Source: Paenibacillus sp. ACRRX (GTDB lineage: Bacteria; Bacillota; Bacilli; Paenibacillales; Paenibacillaceae). Taken from it: 64,000 bases of DNA. Within the stretch, counting starts at the first letter, position 1, and each line of letters begins with the position of its first letter. Positions 26,234 to 34,029 of the stretch are shown piece by piece. A model generated the notes under the pieces. It was not told the DNA's origin, did no database searches, and worked only from the letters and a program-made list of their open reading frames with translations. Location: contig NZ_JAKRNK010000001.1 in assembly GCF_022346885.1 (NCBI RefSeq), positions 1-64,000 on the forward strand, written 5' to 3'. Made by a program: the position numbers and the translations under genes.

Positions 26234-26858
26234 AAGGCGTAAAACCAGCCTTAAGTGACCCTCAAAGCGACGAAATAAGCAAGATAAGCCGGGATATCAT
26301 CCTTATGCCGGTGCTCATCGTAAGATGATAGCTAAGGGAAAAGGAAGTAGCAATGAGTCTTCCAAGCCACTTCCGAGCGGGCAATAAAGCCGAAGCGGGC
26401 AAAATAAGGCGTAAAACCAGCCTTAAGTGACCCTCAAAGCGACGAAATAAGCAGGATAAGCCGGAATATCATCCTTATGCCGTTGCTCATCGTAAGATGA
26501 CAGCTAAGGAAATAGGAAGCAGCAATGGAGCATACGAGCCACTTTCGAGCGGGCAATAAAGCCGAAGAGGGTAAAACAAGGCGTAAAACCAGCCTTAAGT
26601 GACCCTCAAAGCGGCAAAATAAGCAAGATAAGCCGGAAAATCATCCTTATGCCGATGCTCATCGTACGATGATAGCTAAGGGAACAGGAAGCAGCAATGA
26701 GTCTTCCAAGCCACTTCCGAGCGGGCAATAAAGCCGATGAGGGTCATTTAAGGCGTAAAACCCGCCTTAAATGACCCTCAAAGCGGTGAAATAAGCAAGA
26801 TAAGCCGGCATATCATCCTTATGCCGATGCTCATCGTACGATGGTAGCTAAAGGAATA
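26234..26858. repeat. 172-bp tandem repeat, three full copies and one partial
   Basis: Copies begin with AAGGCGTAAAAC at 26234, 26406, 26578 and 26750, spaced exactly 172 bp; the fourth stops near 26858. Inside each are a small AAGGC/GCCTT hairpin and a TATCATC/GATGATA inverted repeat. In the last copy the first hairpin is extended to GGGTCATTTAAGGC / GCCTTAAATGACCC (26741-26754 and 26764-26777). The end of the fourth copy supplies the last codons and stop of the neighbouring minus-strand gene. Confidence 0.92.
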
Positions 26859-27534
26859 GGTCGCGTCTCTTCTCCATATAATTTCGATTCACGGTATAGG
26901 AGCGAATTCGCATCTTTCCACCTTTATGCGGCAGGAGCATTTGCTTTACCACCATCCTTTTTAGGAGGGAGCGAGCTTTTTCTTTTCCGACATTTAGAAA
27001 ATGACATACATCCTGCGGGAGTAAATCTCGATCCAAATGGGCCGCATAATGCAAAATTTCATTTTCCAAAACTTCATGGGAGCTAGAATGACCAGTATCA
27101 TATCCTTGGTACCAGGTTCCCATGAATTGTTGAAGGAGTTGCTCACACATGCGAGGTTTATCGTGAATATCGTCATAGGAGAACCGTAAAATACGCCATC
27201 CGTCAATGATCAGATGGTTTTGTCTGATAAGTGAATCGGAAAACTGCCACCGTGTTACTTTAGCATGATGAGGACCATAACCATCAATTTCAATCGCTAA
27301 TCGCAGTGGGAAACGTATGTAAGCAAAGTCAAGAAACCTGCTCCCATCCCGATAATCTTCAACCTCATATTCAGGATATAAATGTTCTAAGCTTTTAAAG
27401 GCAGGATACCACGCTTTTTCAAGAAATAATTGTTCTGCGTATCCGTTCCCTTGCATTAGCCTCATTTTCCGATTACCGCTGCTTTTTTCGAGTGCATCAG
27501 CGAACCATTTTTCATACATCGATTCATATGTCAT
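26848..27534 (-). CDS. DUF559-like restriction-endonuclease-fold protein
   Basis: A hypothetical protein of about 228 residues. The middle contains RFLDFAYIRFPLRLAIEIDG, followed by a His-rich GYGPHHAK and later GWRILRFSYDDI, the pattern of DUF559/Vsr-like nuclease folds (E-x-D-G and a preceding Asp). A C-terminal part (about 145-215) looks like a winged helix (LLPQDVCHFLNVGKEKARSLLKRMV). The start at 27534 is an ATG with AAGGGG eleven bases upstream; a GTG at 27543 abuts that site. The last codons lie inside the 172-bp repeat. It is flanked by repeat arrays on both sides and has a terminator-like hairpin in front. The role is unknown. Confidence 0.7.
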   Translation of the reverse strand: MTYESMYEKWFADALEKSSGNRKMRLMQGNGYAEQLFLEKAWYPAFKSLEHLYPEYEVEDYRDGSRFLDFAYIRFPLRLAIEIDGYGPHHAKVTRWQFSDSLIRQNHLIIDGWRILRFSYDDIHDKPRMCEQLLQQFMGTWYQGYDTGHSSSHEVLENEILHYAAHLDRDLLPQDVCHFLNVGKEKARSLLKRMVVKQMLLPHKGGKMRIRSYTVNRNYMEKRRDLFL

Positions 27535-27565
27535 AGATTTCACGTCCCCTTAATAGAAATAAAAA

Positions 27566-27616
27566 ACACCGTCACCCAGATCAATGGAAACATATCCATC
27601 GACAGGGAAACGGTGT
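27566..27616 (-). terminator. Terminator-like hairpin upstream of the DUF559 gene
   Basis: On the minus strand, ACACCGTTTCCC pairs with GGGTGACGGTGT around an inner ATGGA/TCCAT stem, followed by TTTTTTATTTC. It lies 30 bases before the DUF559 start and 420 bases after the S9 peptidase stop, so it is either a late terminator of the peptidase gene or a leader attenuator. Confidence 0.7.
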
Positions 27617-27738
27617 GTACTTCACAACCAAGAATACTTTTATGTTAGGTTCATTATGCTCAGGTTAGGTTATCAAAACGATATATCATGAAATTCACCA
27701 GCTAAGCCAAGCAGAACTTGGAAACCAAGTATTGCTTG

Positions 27739-27938
27739 TAGAACTGAGCTATAGAACTGAGCTATAGAACTAAGCTGTAGAACTGAACTGCAAAACTGAA
27801 CTGCAAAACTGAACTATAGAACTTTGCTATAGAACTATACTGTAGAACTGAACTGAGCTACAGAACTGATCTGCAGAACTGATCTGTAGAACTGCACTAT
27901 AGAACTGAACTAAAGATCTGAACTAAAGATTTGAAACA
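27739..27938. repeat. 13-bp tandem repeat array (15 units)
   Basis: Unit TAGAACTGAACTA repeated fifteen times with point changes. One unit (27843-27860) has five extra bases. The 13-bp period is not a multiple of three, so the array is not coding. It lies between the S9 peptidase and the DUF559 gene. Confidence 0.92.
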
Positions 27939-28035
27939 ATAGAACCATTTTGCGAGTTCAATAGCACCTAAACAGGTCCATAGACCACCGCATCTTTTCG
28001 GGTAAATTGAACCATCCATGTATGAGCAAAGTTAC

Positions 28036-30102
28036 TTACTTTTCAATATGCTCATCGAACCAACGCACAATATGGTTAAGGCGCTGCACCCTCAAGCCAG
28101 GGTTGCCACCACGTGACAGCTCGTGATTGGAGGATGGGAAGCGAATAAATTGAGTCTTCTTGCCAAGGCGCTTAAGTGCAATAAACAACTGTTCTGCTTG
28201 TTCGATCGGGCAGCGCAGGTCATTCTCGCCATGTAAGATTAGCAGTGGAGTCTGAACTTGTTCCACATAAGCAAGCGGGGAATGCTTCCACAGCTTCTCC
28301 AAATCGTTCCACGGATTACCACCAATCTGGTCTTCTGTGAAGAAATGACCGATGTCGCTTACACCGTAGAACGAGATCCAGTTGGAGATAGAACGCTGCG
28401 TGACGGCTGCTTTAAAACGATCCGTATGGCCCACGATCCAGTTGGTCATAAACCCGCCATAACTGCCTCCTGTGACTCCCAATCTTGACGAGTCAATAAA
28501 GTCATAAGTGGATACCGCATAATCTACCGTTTCCATCAAGTCTGAATAATCCTTGCCGCCATAGTCGCCGCGGCATGCATTGACAAATGTCTGGCCGTAA
28601 CCATGCCCACCTCGCGGATTCGTGTATACCACAGCATACCCATTTGCGGCGAGTAGTTGGAACTCATGCATAAAGGTGTTGGCATACATGGCGTGCGGAC
28701 CACCGTGAATCTCGAGCACCGTTGGCACCTTAGTACCTGCTGTATATCCAATTGGCGTTAAAATCCATCCTTGAATGTCCCATCCGTCACCAGCTTTAAA
28801 CCAGAATGTTTCAGGCAAACTGATCTCGACTTCGCTAAAAAGAGCTTCATTGCAGTTGGTTAACCGAGTTTCCATCTTTGCTTCTATATCCCATGCAAAT
28901 AAATCGCCAGGGTGAGTGAGATCAGCAGACGCAACGATTAGCTTACCGTTGCGAGCATCGGCAAATTGGTAAATTTCGCGATCACCGGTTGTAATGACTT
29001 CATAGCTGGAAGCATCAGCAGCGAAGCGGGCAATATGCACATTGCCTTCGGATGTAAATAACGAATAAATGCTGGAACCATCAGCAGCAAAAATTGGACC
29101 CGTAGATGCGATGTTGGATCTCATGTCGCTGATCGCACCATGTCCAAGTGGACGATCCAAGTCTGCGCTGAGGCAAGTAATTGAGCCGCCTGCGGCAGGA
29201 ATTGAGTATAAGCGAGCAATCGTAGCATTATAGTAGGAGCGATCGCTCGCAAAGAAGGCGATGCAGCCTCCATCTGGGGAATAAGCAAGATCATAGATCC
29301 CCCATTCACAAGTCGTAAGTTTGCGCCGATTTTGTCCTGCTGCATCTATGACGTACAGATTGTTAGATAGGATGAGATCCGGATCTACATCGTTATCATC
29401 CATTATTTTAGCTGTAAAAGCGATCTCATTCCCATCGGGAGACCAGGCAAATTCTCCGATATCGTAATGACCGGAAGTAAGTTGAAGTAGATCGGTGCCG
29501 TTATGTCCTATATTGTACACAAACAGATGAGATCTCTTGTTGTTCCATAAACCGCCGGCATCGGATTTGTAATTTAGCCGGTTAAATATTGCTGCCTGTA
29601 AGCCAGCTTTGCCGCCGTTAGCTGGCTGTTCGTCCTTTCCGCTTGTCGACGCGTTGTCTGCGCGGACAGTGTTTGAAAGGGCATTATCCTCAGTATGTTC
29701 TACATCTGTATGTTCTACAGATGAACGGATTAGTATACGTTGTCCATCAGGAGACCAGACAAAGGAGTTCACACCGTGGGCAAGATCAGTCAAACGTTGC
29801 GCTTCGCCACCTAAGGCGGCAATCATCCATATCTGCGGCTTGTCCTCATATTGACGCAAAAAAGCCAACTGTGTACCATCAGGAGACCACGCTGGCGAAT
29901 GATCCTTATCTCCAGAAGTAAAGGGAATATCCCCGCTGCCATCCTGTTCCATGAGACGTATATGCGAGCGATAACCGCTATTCTCTTCATTTACAGACTT
30001 CGACACGTAGGCAATACGTCCATTAAAAGAGCTAATAACAGGATCGCTTAACCATGTTAATCGATATAAATCTTCTGAAAGCATACCTCGCTTGTTCTGC
30101 AT
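28036..30102 (-). CDS. S9 family prolyl oligopeptidase-type peptidase
   Basis: A cytosolic serine peptidase of 688 residues, acylaminoacyl-peptidase/DPP-like. The N-terminal half is a beta-propeller with TolB-type repeats (HSPAWSPDGTQLAFLRQ, FVWSPDGQRILI, FAWSPDGNEIAFTA). The C-terminal alpha/beta-hydrolase domain has the nucleophile motif GVTGGSYGGFMTNW, the acid in LLILHGENDLRCP, and the His in RFPSSNHELSRGG, so the triad is complete. The start at 30102 is an ATG seven bases after AAAGGAGA; a GTG two codons earlier is too close. It lies alone on the minus strand, about 310 bases downstream of yhbH. The substrate is unknown. Confidence 0.93.
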   Translation of the reverse strand: MQNKRGMLSEDLYRLTWLSDPVISSFNGRIAYVSKSVNEENSGYRSHIRLMEQDGSGDIPFTSGDKDHSPAWSPDGTQLAFLRQYEDKPQIWMIAALGGEAQRLTDLAHGVNSFVWSPDGQRILIRSSVEHTDVEHTEDNALSNTVRADNASTSGKDEQPANGGKAGLQAAIFNRLNYKSDAGGLWNNKRSHLFVYNIGHNGTDLLQLTSGHYDIGEFAWSPDGNEIAFTAKIMDDNDVDPDLILSNNLYVIDAAGQNRRKLTTCEWGIYDLAYSPDGGCIAFFASDRSYYNATIARLYSIPAAGGSITCLSADLDRPLGHGAISDMRSNIASTGPIFAADGSSIYSLFTSEGNVHIARFAADASSYEVITTGDREIYQFADARNGKLIVASADLTHPGDLFAWDIEAKMETRLTNCNEALFSEVEISLPETFWFKAGDGWDIQGWILTPIGYTAGTKVPTVLEIHGGPHAMYANTFMHEFQLLAANGYAVVYTNPRGGHGYGQTFVNACRGDYGGKDYSDLMETVDYAVSTYDFIDSSRLGVTGGSYGGFMTNWIVGHTDRFKAAVTQRSISNWISFYGVSDIGHFFTEDQIGGNPWNDLEKLWKHSPLAYVEQVQTPLLILHGENDLRCPIEQAEQLFIALKRLGKKTQFIRFPSSNHELSRGGNPGLRVQRLNHIVRWFDEHIEK

Positions 30103-30411
30103 TGACACATCTCCTTTGATCTAATCTTGTAAAATGAAGTAAATGGAAGTTACCTAAGGTAGAATACTGTTCTCTAACCATAGTATCCCAAGAAACAGCG
30201 AGCAGCAAGGTACTGTGGCGGTTGATATCTTTTTCAATTTCATAAAACCATGGCATCAGCAGCATAGTGATTGAACGATAAGCTTGAGAATCAGTAACCG
30301 TTCTATATCATAAGACAACAATGAAAGGCGCAAGACATGAATGGAGCAATCCATCGGTCGTCAGATCGCAGATGCCCCGTTCATATCTAGTTAGCCGCGT
30401 AAAGTTGGACG
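30103..30411. other. Non-coding interval between yhbH and the S9 peptidase
   Basis: About 300 bases. Apart from the peptidase ribosome-binding site at 30109-30117, I see no gene, hairpin terminator or clear promoter. Confidence 0.4.
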
Positions 30412-31560
30412 TTATCGGACAGCCGCGGGCTGTTTTTTGAAAAAGTGCTTCAATGCTTTGTATACCTCTGTTTTTTCTTTAATGACATAGTACATAAAGT
30501 TCGGAATGTTGATATTCCGATACGCAGACATAAGTGTACTGCTGCGGTTATATTGGTTCACTTCGCCGTAACCGAACATATTCGTGCGCTTTAACAGTTC
30601 ACCGATCAGCTTTACACAGCGTTCATTGTCGCTTGTCAAGTTGTCGCCGTCTGAGAAATGAAAAGGATAAATGTTGTAGCTGGCAGGTGGATAGCGGCGA
30701 TCGATTATATCAAGCGCCTTAATGTATGCGGAGGAACAGATTGTGCCACCACTTTCACCGCGAGTAAAGAATTCTTCCTCGGTGACTTCCTTTGCCTCTG
30801 TATGATGGGCTATAAATACGATGTCTACCTTTTCATACTGTTTGCGCAAGAAGCGGGTCATCCAAAAGAAGAAGCTGCGCGCACAGTATTTTTCGAAGGA
30901 GCCCATACTTCCTGATGTATCCATCATCGCAATGATGACTGCATTTGATTGTGGCTTAATAATTTCTTCCCACGTCTTAAATCGCAGGTCATCTGGATTA
31001 ATACCATGTATACCAGGCTGACCGGATAAAGCATTGCGCCGCATATTTTCAAGAATCGTACGCTTCTTGTCAATGTTGGACATAATCCCTTTTTTGCGAA
31101 TATCGTTAAAGCGAATCTCTTTCACTTCAACCTGTTCTTTGTCCTTAGGACGCAAATGGGGAAGCTCCAGTTCATCAAATAACATGCCTTCTAGCTCTGC
31201 AATGCTGATCTCCGCTTCAACTACATCTGCTCCAGGCTGATCACCCGCTTGCTGCCCTTTGCCGGGCCCCTGTTCTTTATCAGTTCCAAGCACGTCGCCT
31301 ACTTTACTGTCGCCGTCTCCTTGGCCTACATGTTTCTTCTTGTTAAAATTGTACATAAAACGAAATTCATCCAGGCTGCGGATTGGGACTTTAATAATTT
31401 GTTTGCCATCCGACAAAATAATATTTTCCTCGGTGACCAGGTCTGGAAAATTCTGCTTTATCGCTTCACGCACCTTCTGCTGATGGCGCGCTTGATCTTG
31501 ATATCCTTTACGATGGAGCGACCAGTCTTCACGGGATACGATAAATAACGGTTCAGTCAT
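30412..31560 (-). CDS. yhbH: Sporulation protein YhbH
   Basis: A DUF444 protein of 382 residues. Conserved parts include [35 protein letters not shown], a low-complexity Gly/Asp/Lys linker (about 78-110), and a von Willebrand-A-like domain with [19 protein letters not shown] (a MIDAS-type DxSxS motif near residue 218) and GGTICSSAY. It is a sporulation protein in Bacillus; homologues act beside a PrkA-type kinase and SpoVR. The start follows AAGGGGGAGCATC. Its usual prkA partner is not upstream within the window: an APH-fold gene diverges instead. Confidence 0.94.
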   Translation of the reverse strand: MTEPLFIVSREDWSLHRKGYQDQARHQQKVREAIKQNFPDLVTEENIILSDGKQIIKVPIRSLDEFRFMYNFNKKKHVGQGDGDSKVGDVLGTDKEQGPGKGQQAGDQPGADVVEAEISIAELEGMLFDELELPHLRPKDKEQVEVKEIRFNDIRKKGIMSNIDKKRTILENMRRNALSGQPGIHGINPDDLRFKTWEEIIKPQSNAVIIAMMDTSGSMGSFEKYCARSFFFWMTRFLRKQYEKVDIVFIAHHTEAKEVTEEEFFTRGESGGTICSSAYIKALDIIDRRYPPASYNIYPFHFSDGDNLTSDNERCVKLIGELLKRTNMFGYGEVNQYNRSSTLMSAYRNINIPNFMYYVIKEKTEVYKALKHFFKKQPAAVR

Positions 31561-31753
31561 GATGCTCCCCCTTCCTGATTAGCAACAGGATGAATCCCTG
31601 CTGTAAGTTCTTGTTACACAATATATTCACGAACGGGGGAGTTATGAAGGGCAGCAGGAGAAAGTGTGATGTATATAGGAGTCACACCAATTAATAAGTG
31701 CTAGGATCAAGGTTAGGTACAGCATAATTACATAGTTCAAAGGAGCACAACAG

Positions 31754-32734
31754 ATGAATCCAACTTCGCGGATATATGAAGAGCTTACAGTAGAGCAGAT
31801 TACAAAAATAGTGACGGAAACTTTTGACCTCCACACGAAGGTGTCCTCTTGTTCATTGCTAAGTGGAGGTTTGTTTAATACGACTTATTTAATTCATACG
31901 ATACGGCCAGAAGCTGCAGTTGTGCTGCGTGTAGCCCCGATTCGCCATGAGCTGCTTCTAGACTTTGAGAAGACGATGATGGGCGCAGAGACACATATTT
32001 ATAACCTTCTGGCGACGAAGGGGATTCCCGTTCCTAAAGTAATAATCTGTGATGAGTCTTGTGAAGTGATACCACGAGTGTACATGGTCATGGAATATAT
32101 GCCGAGTGTGCCCATGAATGACCCCACTGTTCCTGAGCATGTAAAAGCAGCGTTACGTCGCAGCTTGGGTCAGTACACGTCACGAATTCATGAAATCACA
32201 GGGGAAAAATTCGGTTGGCCAACTTCAAGACAAGGTATTAGAGGTAGTGAGAGCTGGTCACAAGTCATCTTGCAGTTTGTAAATGAGTTAGCAGGAAAGT
32301 CAATTGTTCATGGGGTGTTTAAACAACAGGAAATGGACGTATTATTAAACCTTTTCCGATCTAATGAGCGCATTTTTGATGAGATTACAACTCCTGTGCT
32401 TGTTCACAATGACCTATGGGATCCCAATGTTCTGGTGACTGAACAACATAATGTGTGGAAGATTGCTGCGATTATTGATGCGGATCGATCGATGTATGCC
32501 GATCCTGAATATGAATTTGTATTATGGGACAATAATGCTGACTTTATGGCGGGATACGGTAAACCGTTGGATATGTCTATCGCTGCACAAACACGAAGAG
32601 AAAGCTACAAGCTGCTGCTTGCTGTTATGAATGCTTATGTATTTAAGGTTGAATACAACAATAGTCCAGCTTATCTAGACGCAAGAGAGGATGTGCTTGG
32701 CCGTCTTGAAGCATGGTCTTCATCTCGAAAGTAA
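31754..32734 (+). CDS. Aminoglycoside phosphotransferase-fold kinase
   Basis: A 326-residue small-molecule kinase of the APH/choline-kinase fold. The substrate could be an antibiotic, an amino sugar or an alcohol; it cannot be told from sequence. Visible motifs are the nucleotide loop LLSGGLFNTTYLIHT, the AAVVLRVAP strand with an Arg where Lys is usual, the Brenner motif VLVHNDLWDPNVLV (with catalytic Asp) near 216, and AAIIDADRSMYADPEYEF in place of the common IDWE. AAAGGAGCACAACAG precedes the start, and a strong terminator follows. There is no sign of a resistance cassette context, so resistance is not implied. Confidence 0.8.
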   Translation: MNPTSRIYEELTVEQITKIVTETFDLHTKVSSCSLLSGGLFNTTYLIHTIRPEAAVVLRVAPIRHELLLDFEKTMMGAETHIYNLLATKGIPVPKVIICDESCEVIPRVYMVMEYMPSVPMNDPTVPEHVKAALRRSLGQYTSRIHEITGEKFGWPTSRQGIRGSESWSQVILQFVNELAGKSIVHGVFKQQEMDVLLNLFRSNERIFDEITTPVLVHNDLWDPNVLVTEQHNVWKIAAIIDADRSMYADPEYEFVLWDNNADFMAGYGKPLDMSIAAQTRRESYKLLLAVMNAYVFKVEYNNSPAYLDAREDVLGRLEAWSSSRK

Positions 32735-32740
32735 ACAAGA

Positions 32741-32772
32741 ACGTACCCGTTACTGAGCGGGTACGTTTTTTT
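32741..32772 (+). terminator. Intrinsic terminator
   Basis: ACGTACCCG / CGGGTACGT (32741-32749 and 32758-32766), followed by a T-run. Confidence 0.92.
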
Positions 32773-32871
32773 AATTATGACGAATTTGTAATAATATTCA
32801 TCTGTTTACATTAAGTTTTAAATGAATTCAGGTGTGGAACATGTTACGATTTGTAAGAATTAAAAAACGAA

Positions 32872-32975
32872 AGCCGAAGCTCATGAATGAGCACGGGGGA
32901 ACCAACATTGGGGTGAAATCGCACATGCGATAGGGGAATCTCTTAACCCGAACCCGTCAGCTAACCTCGTAGGCT
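32872..32975 (+). ncRNA. Cyclic di-AMP riboswitch (ydaO/yuaA class)
   Basis: The conserved ydaO features are visible in order: AGCC of P1, the GCTCATGAATGAGC P2 hairpin, CGGGGGAACC, GGGGTGAAATC, a short CGCACATGCG stem, CTCTTAACCCGAACCCGTCAGCTAACCTC, and GTAGGCT closing P1. It lies directly upstream of a secreted CAP-domain gene; cell-wall and osmotic genes are the known targets of this class. No terminator separates it from the coding region. Confidence 0.95.
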
Positions 32976-32994
32976 GCAAAGGGAGATGACATCT

Positions 32995-33735
32995 TTGAAG
33001 AAACAGATGCAGAAAGTCGTAATCGTGGGTGCACTTGCACTTGCTCCAGTATTATCCGCAGGCTCGGTAATGGCTGCACCAGCTAGTAATGCAGATTGCA
33101 ACGTTAATAACAATATTAAGGTTAATAGCAATTCGCAGCAGGGTACGCAGAACACGATGAAGTGGAACATCAACGGACAAGATTGGTCTGCACTACTGTC
33201 CAAGTGGTTCCCACAGTTCAAGCAAGACGGTCAACAGCAAGGGAACAATAACAATTCCGGCCAAGTGAAGGTTGAACAACCTAAGCAAGGGGGAACTGAA
33301 AATAAGGGCCAGCAGCAGTCGCCTAACGGCAGCACAGAACAGAACAAGCAGGAGCAAGCTGCAAATGTATCCGAGTTTGCAAAGCAGGTAGCTGAGCTCG
33401 TGAACAAGGAACGTGCTGCAGCAGGACTAGCTCCACTTAAGCTGGACAATAAGTTGTCTGAAGTTGCGATGAAGAAAGCAAAGGATATGTATGATAACAA
33501 TTACTTTGATCATCAATCGCCAACTTATGGTTCGCCATTTGACATGATGAAAGCTAATGGAATCCAGTATAGTACTGCCGGCGAGAATATCGCTAAAGGC
33601 CAACGTACGCCAGAAGAGGTCATGAACGCTTGGATGAACAGCGACGGACATCGCAAAAACATTATGAACTCAAGTTTCACTACAATTGGTGTGGCCTATT
33701 ATAATGGTGAATGGGTACAGCAATTTACGGGCTAA
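32995..33735 (+). CDS. Secreted CAP/SCP-like domain protein (YkwD type)
   Basis: An exported protein of 246 residues. The signal peptide is MKKQMQKVVIVGALALAP... with an SVMA-AP cleavage site near residue 28. A Gln/Asn-rich linker (about 35-115) is followed by the CAP domain with VNKERAAAGLAPLKLD, the FDHQSPTYGSPFDMM motif, and SDGHRKNIMNSSFTTIGVAYYNGEW, which holds the conserved His pair region. CAP proteins act in the cell wall or medium; the activity is unknown. I choose TTG at 32995 because GGGAG lies nine bases upstream, whereas the in-frame ATG at 32986 abuts that site. Expression should follow c-di-AMP through the riboswitch upstream. Confidence 0.88.
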   Translation: MKKQMQKVVIVGALALAPVLSAGSVMAAPASNADCNVNNNIKVNSNSQQGTQNTMKWNINGQDWSALLSKWFPQFKQDGQQQGNNNNSGQVKVEQPKQGGTENKGQQQSPNGSTEQNKQEQAANVSEFAKQVAELVNKERAAAGLAPLKLDNKLSEVAMKKAKDMYDNNYFDHQSPTYGSPFDMMKANGIQYSTAGENIAKGQRTPEEVMNAWMNSDGHRKNIMNSSFTTIGVAYYNGEWVQQFTG

Positions 33736-33780
33736 GCTTACTTTTAAATACCTTTTACACTCCTCCTGTATGATATAAGA

Positions 33781-33828
33781 AAGGCTGCATCTACTGCGAT
33801 TTTGTCGCGGATAGGGCAGCCTTTTTCT
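33781..33828 (+). terminator. Intrinsic terminator
   Basis: AAGGCTGC / GCAGCCTT, with an inner GCGA/TCGC stem, followed by TTTTTCTT. Confidence 0.85.
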
Positions 33829-34029
33829 TCGATTTACACAATTTCCATGAGGTCTTCACATAACCTTTTCATAATAATGCGGTTCTATTAACAAATGTTT
33901 TTCATAATAAAATAGTCAGAGAACACACGAGAGGCTGCTGCATGCAGGAGCTGGCCCAGGATATCTTCTATCATGAATGAACTGTTCTGCATATGGAATG
34001 ATTGATAATTGATGAGGAGGCGATGAATA

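Noticed and set aside
31754-32734. Antibiotic-resistance gene
   Set aside because: The APH fold is shared by many housekeeping kinases; there is no mobile context and the key motif (AAIIDADRS) departs from resistance enzymes.
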